58,411 bases of DNA. It comes from an uncultured bacterium (GTDB lineage Bacteria; Patescibacteriota; Gracilibacteria; Absconditabacterales; Absconditicoccaceae). A program made the position numbers and the translations under genes. The stretch lies in the NCBI GenBank assembly GCA_946611795.1, contig CAMOEC010000031.1, forward strand, positions 1 through 58,411, in the 5' to 3' direction. The notes below the pieces were generated by a model. The model searched no databases and was not told the DNA's origin. It was given only the letters and a program-made list of their open reading frames with translations. Below, one piece after another: positions 35,127 to 44,514 of the stretch; within the stretch, counting starts at the first letter, position 1, and each line of letters starts with the position of its first letter.

Positions 35127-37997
35127 ATGCTTAAAAACTTAAAAGAAAAATCTGCTTGAATAAAATCATTCTGTGTCTTTCTCTTTGTTTTTTTGCTATT
35201 AGCTAAAGTTTGTGTGATTTTCTCAACCTATTCGTATGCATTTGCATTGATGGATTGGCAAGAAGTTCTGTATTATCTTTTTTCAATAGTTCAATCAGAT
35301 CTTTTAATCCTAGGATTAATCCTACTTCTAGTTTTTTGAATATCTCGTCTTAAAAATTGGTTTGCTAAATGAATATTATACATATTAATAGCAGTAATTT
35401 CAGCACTCTATTTAGCTGATGTCTTAGTAATCCTTTTCTTTCAACAAAGATTAATCCTAACTTCATGAGCAAGTTATCTTACTGCATGATCTTGAGTGCT
35501 TATGTTTTATGCTCTTGTTTTTCTTCTTTGTATAGGATTCTTATATCTTTTAATCCAAGTATTTCTATGGATAACAAGAATTAAAATAGGAGATACCGCA
35601 GTAATAATATTGCTTGTTTTTTCATTTTTAATGTATTGATTCCCTTTCCCTCAGTTTCACTTTTCTTGAGTAGAACTTCCAGAAGGGAATGTCCTTCAAA
35701 GTATTATAACTGATTCTTATACCTTCTCTATTTGATGAGATAACGAAGATTTTAAAGATATTCTTAAAGAAAAACTTGATATTCCTGAGGTTGAAATGCA
35801 GTTTTTGTTAAAGAAAAAACAATGGTGGTTCGCTTTAGCTCATGACGATCCAGAAAGAATCTTTGAAAGTTTCGATAATTCATCATTAACAAAGCTTACA
35901 GATGAATATGGAAATGATTATGTGTTTGAAGTCTTAGCAGAAGCTACAAAAAATGAACCAGAACTCGCATTTAAATATATCGATAACTATAAAAACTGGA
36001 AAGATAAAAAGTGAAAAACAATTGTTAAAGATTTATTACGTGTAGCTATCCAAGCTAATCCAGAATTGGCTTTCAAATACTTAGAAACCTATCAAAATTT
36101 TGTAGAAGATCATGAAAAAATAGCTAAATCATTGCTTCAATATGCAGTTCAAATGTATAAAGCTCCATTAACTTTTGATCAATTATTTACTGAAGTTGAG
36201 TGAAGGAAAAATAAAAGTAATGTAATTTTGGTATTCTTAGAGTCTGCATCATCAGTAGATTCTCGAAAATTCTGAGGATTAAATGATAGACTTCCTTGAA
36301 TTGATAAAGTGAGTGATGATTGAACATCATTTCTAAATATGCACGCTAATGGAATGTCTTCAGATATGGGACATATTGCAACACTTCTTTGAGTTGAACC
36401 ATTAGAATATGATTATAAATGAACAAGATATGCAAGTTTTTCTGGATTTGCTCTTCCTCTTGCTGAATTCTTTAATAAATTATGATATGCTACAACATTC
36501 TTATCAACAGCAACTCTAGAATTCTTAGATCAGAGAGATTTCATTAAAAACGTAGGTTATCAAACAATTATCTGAGAAGAAGCTTTTGAAGATAAACCTA
36601 AATATACTTTTGATGCTGCCCCTGATGAAAGTCTTTATGAAAAAGCAATAGAGGTTGTTAACGCTCAAACTTGAAGCTTTTTCTTAACATTACAAACAAT
36701 TTCATCTCATACTCCTTATAACACTCCATATGGTCGTTCAATGGAAGGAATGTATCGTTATGAGGATGAAACTTTCTCTAAATTCTATGAAAACTTAAAA
36801 GCAACAGACTTTTTTGATAATGGTATCCTTATTGTATTAGGAGATCATCGTAAAATGACTCCATTAGAAGATAAAGAATTTGCTAAATGGTGAACTACAG
36901 CTGCCGCTAAAATAGTTTGATTTATGATAGGAAAATGAGTCCCTGAAAATAAATTAGCAAACTGAATTTATCAACAAACAGATCTTTTCTATTCATTACT
37001 TCATGAATTCTGATCTTGAACCGTTGAAGTTTGGGAGAATTATAACGATTTATTCTCAAAAGAAGTTCAAAGAAAACGAAGTATAAAACAACGATACGAA
37101 GAGAAAAAGATGAATATCGCAGATACCGCAGGTCATGAAGGAGTGATAGATCTTAATCGTATGAAAGTTATGAACTGAGAAGAGTATTTCCCTGTTGATG
37201 ATATTATGAATTATATAAGACTTTCAATTGATTTCCAAAAAGAAAAACACGGATTAAAAACAGAGGATGTAGAACAAAAGAATAGAATGATTCTAATAGC
37301 TCATAGAGGTATAACAAAGAACGCTACAGAAAACTCAATAAATGCTTTCTCTGATGCTTATGATGCTTGAGCTGAGTGAATAGAAATGGATGTTTCAGCT
37401 ACAAAAGATGGACAATTAATTGTTTTCCATGGTCCTAAACTTTATGGTCAAACAAAGTGTAAACAAGAAACAAGAGATGTTTGTAATATGAATTGGAGTG
37501 AAGTTCAACAATGTCTTCTTAATGATGGACAACAGATTGCGCTTCTAGATGATGTCTTACCAAAAATTAAAGATTGGTTTAAATATGTATTCCTTGATTT
37601 TAAAATCTGAGAATGAGAAAGTTGTCCTCAAAATAAAGGAAAAGTCTTTGAAGAAGTATTAACACTTGTTCAAAAATATAAGATGGATGCAAAAGTAATA
37701 TTCTCTTCTTATGATGAAAATGTCTCTAAATTCCTAGGAACAAAATGAAATATTATTTCTGCATTAGATACTTATTCATTAGATAGATTAGATGATATCC
37801 CTTGAAGTTATTTCTCATATTTTATGACACCTTCAGAGAACTTTACCGATACCTTAATCCAAAAACTTGAAAGATATATGGTAGATGGAGTTGCTTATAT
37901 TGTTAATGATGCTCAAGTAGCAAAGAATCTTCAAAACTTAGGGGTGCGTTTCATTATTACAGATGAAATAGAAATGCTGAAAAATGCATTAAAATAG
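35127..37997 (+). CDS. LTA-synthase-like membrane sulfatase fused to a C-terminal glycerophosphodiester phosphodiesterase domain (956 aa, TGA=Gly)
   Basis: N-terminal TM bundle; VILVFLESASS..., HANGMSSDMGHIATLLG, TLQTISSHTPYNTPY, IVLGDHRKM (LtaS/alkaline phosphatase superfamily); then MILIAHRGITKNATENSINAFSDAYDAGAEGIEMDVSATKDGQLIVFHG (GDPD). Confidence 0.88.
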
Positions 37998-38034
37998 TTG
38001 TTGATTTTGAAACTTAAAATAGTATAAACAGCAC

Positions 38035-38144
38035 CACTGTTGATTTCAGCTGCTTTTTGCGGCGGTCGTTTTCTTTTATAGTATGGATCTGTGAAGATCG
38101 TAACTTTGCCATTACGTCCCTCGGTTTTTCCGGGGGATTTTTTT
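38035..38144 (+). ncRNA. Candidate small RNA with terminator
   Basis: TTGATT-16-TATAAA promoter; GCTGC-TTTTT-GCGGC and GATC...GATC hairpins; TCCCTCGG-TTTTT-CCGGGGGA plus T7. Confidence 0.45.
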
Positions 38145-38188
38145 GTTTTCAACTTGAATTCAGCTATGTTCTTGAGTATAAGAATATT

Positions 38189-38296
38189 ACCAATTGCTGC
38201 TAAGTACGTCGTGAGACAGAAAAATGCAGGATGCTGTCGTGAGATAGTATATGAAATTTTTGCATAATTGAGCCCCTGTTTTTCTGGGGCTTTTTT
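38189..38296 (+). ncRNA. Candidate small RNA with tandem GUGA-tetraloop hairpins
   Basis: TTGAAT-17-TATAAG promoter (38154-38182); GTC-GTGA-GAC (38208-38217); ATGCTGTC-GTGA-GATAGTAT (38231-38250); AGCCCC...GGGGCT plus T-run. Confidence 0.5.
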
Positions 38297-38297
38297 G

Positions 38298-39200
38298 TTA
38301 AGAAATAATTTTCATAAACTCATCAAATCTGAATGATTCTACCTCAGAAATAATGCTTTTCTCTTCTGTTTTTACTCAAAAGAAATAAGGGAAAATAACT
38401 TTTAAATTCTCTTTATAATATCAGCTTTTAATTGCGTTAATTACAAATTCTTTTCATTTATTAAAAAATGTTTCGTCAATAGTGTAATCAGTATCAGGGA
38501 TTGTGAAAATTATCTTTTTTTCTGGTTGAAAAAAATAAAAATAAGGAGTTAAATAAAAGTATTCTCTATTATTAATTCTTTGCATCTGAGTATTGTGAGC
38601 ATCAAGTATCTCAAATATACAATGAAGTTTTCAGATAAAATCTGCTGTAATATTGGAAAATTTAAGATTAATGTACTTATCATCTTCAAAACTAAAAGGC
38701 TCTTTTTTTACTTCAGGTTGCTTTCATTCATGTAAAGGTTCTTTAAATCCTTCCCAAAGAGGAGAATATTCATCATCAGTAATAATGATATTTTCTTTGG
38801 AAATATAGCCAATATAGTATTCCTTAAAATCATTAACGGTAATATTTTTATAGTTCGTATTAAGCAGATATTTATTAGTTGAAGAGAAATTAATGGCTCC
38901 TTCATAAATACGAAAATTATATTCAGGATCTTCTAATTCTTTTTTAATGACTTCTTGTTCTAAGGGAATAATACTATCAATTTTTTTATTTTTCAATTCT
39001 TCTAAGATTATAAATATTTCATCTAATGAGACTCGAGAGGGAAGATCAAAAACGCAATATCAAGGATATGTCTTTGCTTTCAAATCAAACCTATAATTAA
39101 AATAATCGATATTTCATAATATTTCAGAAATGATGTGCTCAGCAAGATGCGCATGATATGAATCATTATCGATTAATGGAGCTTTAAAATAAATATGCAT
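38298..39200 (-). CDS. Hypothetical protein with HxxEH motif, possibly M16 peptidase-like (300 aa, TGA=Gly)
   Basis: MHIYFKAPLIDNDSYHAHLAEHIISEIL...; open in code 25 from ATG 39200 to TAA 38298. Confidence 0.7.
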
Positions 39201-39344
39201 TATTTTTAATAAAAAATGACAATAAAATTTTTAAAATATTAGAAATATTTTTATCAAAATCAAACATTTATGGGTATTTTATTGAGAAAATTAGTAGAAT
39301 TTTATCAATTATAAACTGTAAAAATAAAAAAAGTGATAAAAAAT

Positions 39345-39373
39345 TTGCAAAATAATTTTTTTAGGAGTATAAT
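39345..39373 (+). promoter_or_regulatory. Strong promoter of the large ncRNA candidate
   Basis: TTGCAA (39345-39350), 17-nt spacer, TATAAT (39368-39373). Confidence 0.75.
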
Positions 39374-39379
39374 AATATC

Positions 39380-40068
39380 GTCATCAGGAAAGATAAGAGC
39401 TTCTTGATGAAACGAAGAGATCTTTAATATAGTCTATGTAATGAGAAATGTACTCCATTTGCTTCGATTATCTTCTTTGCTGAATGTGCAAATCATTCTA
39501 TACTGTTAATTAAGACTCAAACTTAGTTAACTAATTTCTCTTTATTATTCTTGAATAATTTAGAGGAGCGATGATTGAAGTTGAAATTCCTTTTGAGGTT
39601 TCCTTTCAAAGATTAAGAGCCTCTAGCTTGTAATTTAAATGATTATGAGTTTAACAAGGAATCGATTCTATTTATCTCACATATGATTCTTATTCTTAGG
39701 TATTTCGCTTTAAAATAGTTTAAGTATAGTATTACTCTGCTACTATCAACTTTCTATCTATTATGGAATATTTAAGACATCTTGTGAGCAATGCTTAGAA
39801 AATGATGTTATAGGCGTTTCGGTCTTGGTATTGTTGGATATCTTCATCTATTAAGTTAGATACTTAGTATGACATTTATCCTGCTCCTAGTTTCCGCTAG
39901 TGATAAAAAATATTAAGGTTTGCTATTCCATGGTATCTTCTTCTTTAGGATTGCCTAAAGCATGGAATACTATTCAAGTTAATAGCTTGTTTAGCTTTCA
40001 TAGGGCATCTACATAGGCTTGGTTTCTTTCGGAAACTGAAGTAGATTAATCATCTGCTTCTTTTTTTT
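39380..40068 (+). ncRNA. Candidate large structured non-coding RNA of about 690 nt
   Basis: No sustained ORF (many TAA/TAG); consensus promoter; hairpins at 39381-39410, 39777-39808, 39846-39861, 39924-39969 (nested 9 bp plus 7 bp) and 40022-40036; terminator at 40038-40068. Confidence 0.6.
40038..40068 (+). terminator. Terminator of the large ncRNA
   Basis: GAAGTAGAT-TAATC-ATCTGCTTC plus T8. Confidence 0.85.
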
Positions 40069-40182
40069 AACAAAAAAATAATATTAAAAATAATAAATAT
40101 TAAGAAAAATAAGGTATAACCTATTAAAAACTAAATGTTAAAAAACACTTGAAATATGTTTAATTAAGTCTATATAGAAATT

Positions 40183-40300
40183 GCGTACGATTAATTCACA
40201 ATATTGTCTAATGGATTTTTAAAGGTTCGGATGTCCGGACAGAAAGGAGGTGTGTATCTACAAGGAGGGTTCCGTTTTCGGTTTCTCTCCTTTGTTTTTT
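40183..40300 (+). ncRNA. Candidate small RNA
   Basis: TTGAAA-16-TATATA promoter; GTTCGGATGTCCGGAC hairpin; AAGGAG...CTCCTT terminator-like stem with T-run; no ORF. Confidence 0.35.
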
Positions 40301-40317
40301 ATTAAAAAAATAAGCTT

Positions 40318-40779
40318 CTAAATCTGAAGCTTATCATTTTCTAAGAGATACTTGTTGTCAACGAATTTCTTAATGAACTCAGCTAATCCTTCTTCGAAAG
40401 GATAGGGTTTACTTGGATCTGGATCCTTTTCCTTCATTTCAGGAGCAATGAAAACACCTTTAATAGGGTATTCATCAAAAACTCTTACATACTTTTGAAC
40501 TTGGTCAACACCATCATAGAGATGAAGAAACGCTCTGCAGGGAATCGCTACGAATTCCAAATAGGTATCAATGATTCCCTTGAAGAAAACACTTGAAACC
40601 CGTTCTGTAATGTAGGGACCGTTGTGCTCAGTGAAATAGGTGAGATACTGTTTCCAAGCGAAGCTATCGCCTTGATCATCAAACTCTGCATTCGGAAGAT
40701 ATTCATCGATTACCTTCAAAAATGCTTCCTTTACCCAGGAATAGGGTACAGGATTCTTAAATAGATAAATTTTTGCCAT
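40318..40779 (-). CDS. Hypothetical protein (153 aa); no TGA codons, all Gly GGN
   Basis: MAKIYLFKNPVPYSWVKEAFLKVIDEYLPNAEFDDQ...KLQI* with TAG stop; terminator stem ATAAGCTTC...GAAGCTTAT overlaps the 3' end. Confidence 0.85.
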   Translation of the reverse strand: MAKIYLFKNPVPYSWVKEAFLKVIDEYLPNAEFDDQGDSFAWKQYLTYFTEHNGPYITERVSSVFFKGIIDTYLEFVAIPCRAFLHLYDGVDQVQKYVRVFDEYPIKGVFIAPEMKEKDPDPSKPYPFEEGLAEFIKKFVDNKYLLENDKLQI

Positions 40780-40800
40780 TTTTTTGTGTATTTGTTTCTA

Positions 40801-40862
40801 CTTGATATTGATGTTTTATTTTTATTCTCAAAGATATAAATATTTTATGAGTCAATATCAAG
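40801..40862. promoter_or_regulatory. Perfect 11-bp inverted repeat flanking the promoter region of the 40318-40779 gene
   Basis: CTTGATATTGA (40801-40811) and TCAATATCAAG (40852-40862). Confidence 0.6.
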
Positions 40863-41005
40863 ATGATAGTGGTGATATTAGTAGAGTCTCTCTATTTAAT
40901 AATATGAGAAATTATTAATTTTTATTAAAATGTTTGATTTTATATATAAGATTTGTTTAATATTTAAATATAATTTATATAAAATTTAAGAGATTGCAGA
41001 AAATA

Positions 41006-41272
41006 ATGAAAGAATTTACATATAAGCCGGAAAAAAGAGAAAAGGTATTAACTGAAAGATGAATAGATTTAGAAATTATTGCACATATGATTAAAGAATA
41101 ATCATATATATGAATTATGTAAGTGCCAAGTAGACCTTATCAAAAAATGTTTGTACTTTACTATGACAATTATGTTTGTTGTGCATCTTATGATGAGGAC
41201 GATAAATATGTGTATTTGAGAACAGCATATTATAGCAGAAAAATGAAAAAACTTTTAGATGGAAATAATTAA
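41006..41272 (+). pseudogene. BrnT-like toxin remnant interrupted by two TAA codons
   Basis: MKEFTYKPEKREKVLTERGIDLEIIAHMIKE*SYIGIM*VPSRPYQKMFVLYYDNYVCCASYDEDDKYVYLRTAYYSRKMKKLLDGNN*; all in one frame. Confidence 0.6.
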
Positions 41273-41276
41273 TAAA

Positions 41277-41555
41277 ATGGTAGTATCTAATTATGATAAT
41301 CAAAATCTTGATAAAGAAGAATTAGCATTAGATGAGCTATTTACATCTAGTGAGGCTTCCTTTATGTCTAAAGAAGAGTTGGAAAAAGAAAAAAAGAGAT
41401 TTAGTTGATATACTATTAAATCTGAACAGAAAAAATCAATAAATATAAGGTTGCTTCCGTCTGATGTTGCGAAAATAAAAGCTAAAGCTGAAGCTATTTG
41501 AATTCCATATCAAACATTATTAATTCTTAAGATGCATGAATTTGCAAATTCTTAA
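41277..41555 (+). CDS. BrnA/CopG-like antitoxin (92 aa, TGA=Gly)
   Basis: KSINIRLLPSDVAKIKAKAEAIGIPYQTLLILKMHEFANS ribbon-helix-helix-like C-terminus; 5 nt after the toxin-frame stop. Confidence 0.75.
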
Positions 41556-41660
41556 CTTTTGTACTGAAATAAAAATCCTATAAAAAGGAAATATATAGTA
41601 GGTAATTTTTTTGAATATTCCTAAAATTATCAGAAGAAATTTTGTTCTAATCTAAATACA

Positions 41661-41759
41661 CATTTTACTATGCATTTTGAGTAGTGTAATACGCATTTTA
41701 CTATGTATTTTGAGTAGTAGAGTATGCAAAATACATAGTATTTTGAGTAGTTAAAATAG
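41661..41759. repeat. Three 33-bp direct repeats containing a perfect 14-bp inverted repeat
   Basis: Units at 41661, 41694 and 41727; TACTATGTATTTTG (41699-41712) versus CAAAATACATAGTA (41727-41740). Confidence 0.85.
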
Positions 41760-41881
41760 TAAATATTAGAGAAATATTAGTAAGTAACTAATAATTTTAA
41801 AAAGCAATAAAACTTGAAATTTATTAAGGAACCTTTATACTATAATATGAATGTATTTTTATTCCCATATAATAATAGATA

Positions 41882-42991
41882 ATGTATATTCAAAGAGCAA
41901 TTATGCCTTATATAAAGAACTATCTTGATAAAAATAAAATTATTATTATTTATTGAGCAAGGCAAGTCGGGAAAACAACAATTGCAAAGGAGGTGTTTAA
42001 ATGAAAAGATTATAGATATTTGAACGGAGATGATATTCGTGTTCAGAAACTTTTTGAAGAACAAACAGAAACAGCATTATCTGAAATAGTAAAATGATAT
42101 GATTATATTATAGTGGATGAAGCTCAGAGGATAAAAAATATTTGAATAAAACTAAAAATTATACATGAATCTTATCCTGAAAAAAAAATTATAGTCACAG
42201 GTTCTTCATCTTTGGATTTAGCAAACTCTGTTAATGAACCTCTTACATGAAGGAAATTTGAGTTAATACTTCATCCATTCAGTGTTTCTGAATTATTACA
42301 GCAGAAAGCAGTGATAAATGTTGAGGATAATCTTAATCAATGGATGATAACTTGATTATATCCAGATTCAGTGCTTAATTATGATGAAAACCTCTTATAT
42401 GACTTGGTTAATAATTATACCTATAAAGATATTTTAATATTTGATAAAATAAAAAAGTCAGAGAATTTAATTAAGCTTTTAAAGGCCTTGGCATTACAAA
42501 TTTGAAACGAGGTTTCATACCGCGAATTGTGAGAAATGGCTAATTTGAATCCAAAGACAGTAGAACAATACGTTCAAATTTTAGAACAAGCATTTATTAT
42601 TTTTAGACTTCAACCTTATACTTTAAACGAAAGAACAGGTATAAAAAAATTAAGAAAAATTTATTTTCGAGATTTATGAATAAGGAATGCTTTAATTAAT
42701 AACTTAAATCCTATAGATTTAAGAACGGATGTATGACATATTTGGGAGAATTTTGTTATAGTCGAATTTTTGAAAAAAATGAATAATACCCTAGATCATA
42801 GTAGTTGCTATTTTTGGAGAGATTGATGAAAAGAAGTAGACTTTCTCGTGATGAAGGGGGGAGAATTATATTGATATGAAATAAAACATAAATCAGATAG
42901 GTGAAAAAACTTTAATTATATCAAAGAACAGTTAAATTTAACCACTTTTGAAGTGGTTAATAAGTCTAATTTCACTTCATTTATAAACTAA
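41882..42991 (+). CDS. AAA ATPase with DUF4143 domain (369 aa, TGA=Gly)
   Basis: KIIIIYGARQVGKTTIAKEVF, YIIVDEAQRI, IIVTGSSSLDL, EPLTGRKFELILHPFSVSEL, FWRDGGKEVDFLV...YEIKH. Confidence 0.9.
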
Positions 42992-43002
42992 ATCAAAAAT
43001 AT

Positions 43003-43036
43003 AAAAAAACTGACCTCCATTATCTCAATGAAGGCC
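43003..43036 (-). terminator. Terminator downstream of the Cthe_2159-like gene
   Basis: Minus strand CTGGCCTTCATT...AATGGAGGTCAG plus T7. Confidence 0.75.
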
Positions 43037-43155
43037 AGCATCAATCGATCAAGATTTTCAGTTACTAACATCTGTTACCTAGTTCCGCTAGGACGGACCA
43101 TAGCATTGTGCATTGGCAATACTTATAGTAATGTTACCTCAGTAAATTTCAAGTA

Positions 43156-44406
43156 TTAATGCATAAATCATGCTCTTCATCCTCTCATATCTCCCATATT
43201 TCCGCCTCTTCCTCACATCATTTGATTAGGTACGTAATCATATTCTTCTCAGTCAACTATTAAACTTCATCAACTATAGATAACAGATCAATCATAATCA
43301 GCAGGAGATCTTGCTGAAATATCTAAAGTTCATCAATAAATGTAAAGATTTCAGTTTGAATCTACTCAATCAGTATCTCCTTCTCACATGGTTATTTTAA
43401 CATATCCTCAATTAATTTCAAAGGCAGTTTCAATACTTTCAGATTTATGCGCTGCATTTATTCAATCATCAGTCGCTGTAATGGTAATATTTCCTCAATT
43501 AATTTGAATATAACTTCCTTCAATTCCTTCAGCTCAGTTGATTACAAATTCTCAGTCATCAATCTGAACATAACTTACTCAGTGAATAGCATCATCTCAA
43601 GCATTAATAGTGAAGTTACCTCAAGCTATATAAATGTATCCTAAACTATCGTCATCATTATTTTCTGCATGAAGTCCATCAGTTCCTGCATTAAGAATAA
43701 ATTCTCAGTCTTTTATTCTAATAGAATCATTAGCATCAATCGCTTTTTTTGAAGCAGTAATCGTATAACTTCCTCAAGTAATTTTTAAATCATCTTTACT
43801 AACAATACCATTCTTTGTTGAGTTGATGTTTAAACTTCAAACTCAGTTTAAAGTAAGGTCTTCTTTAGAGAAAATTACTCAATTAGTATTAACTTCTCAA
43901 TCATCAACAAATTCTCAAGTTACTTCTAAAGTATTTTCTGAATCTGTTGTAGTGATAAAGACTTTGTCAGCTTGCTTTACATAGATACAAGGAGAGCTGG
44001 TATTACTAATACTTACTCAATCTAATACTAATTGAACTTTTTCTTCTTCTCAGACTTCGACAGATATTGTCACTTCTTGTGCACTTCATTGAATAACATA
44101 AGTTCCTTCCTTAGATATACTAATATTTTTACCATCTTCTACAGTATAATAGATGGCGTCTTCTAAATCTACTTCTTGCTCTAAATCTCTGCTAGTAAAT
44201 AAATCGCTAGCTGAATAAATAGGACTTGAAGAATAATCGTCGCTATTAGTAGAAATAGCTGTTGAACTGTCTTCGTTTTGTGTGGAAGTACTTTCAGTGT
44301 TTACTGTTGTCTCAGTGGTTTTTGTAGGAATTGGAGATCAAGTAAAACATCATGTAAGTAATGCAAATAGGCCTATGCCTGCAATTGATAGTATAAATTT
44401 TTTCAT
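43156..44406 (-). CDS. Lipoprotein, carbohydrate-binding Cthe_2159/DUF4353-like (416 aa, TGA=Gly)
   Basis: MKKFILSIAGIGLFALLTGC lipobox; repeated DGVNxxxxxxIxINGG/AHKSESIETAFEINGGYVKI pattern; C-terminal QMMGGRGGNMGDMRGGRAGFMH. Confidence 0.8.
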
Positions 44407-44514
44407 CGTTATAGAGGTTAGAATATAAAGCTTTCTATTTGACGCCGGGTAGTATAATCACCTATATTAAAATAACCTTAAATAGTATTGAGCTTAAGAC
44501 GATAAAATGTCTTA

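Noticed and set aside
37931-38152. Minus-strand ORF of 73 aa (MKTKKSPGKTEGRNGK...)
   Set aside because: It overlaps the 3' end of the LtaS-GDPD gene and the antisense of a terminator-bearing intergenic region. The reading is explained by the GC-rich RNA candidate.
39380-40068. RNase P RNA, tmRNA, SRP RNA or rRNA fragment
   Set aside because: No GAGGAAAGUCC-type RNase P core, no tRNA-like tmRNA end, no SRP GGAA domain and no long rRNA match recognised. An Rfam scan is still needed.
41661-41759. CRISPR mini-array
   Set aside because: The 33-bp units are contiguous, without spacers, and one is partly inverted; no cas genes were seen.
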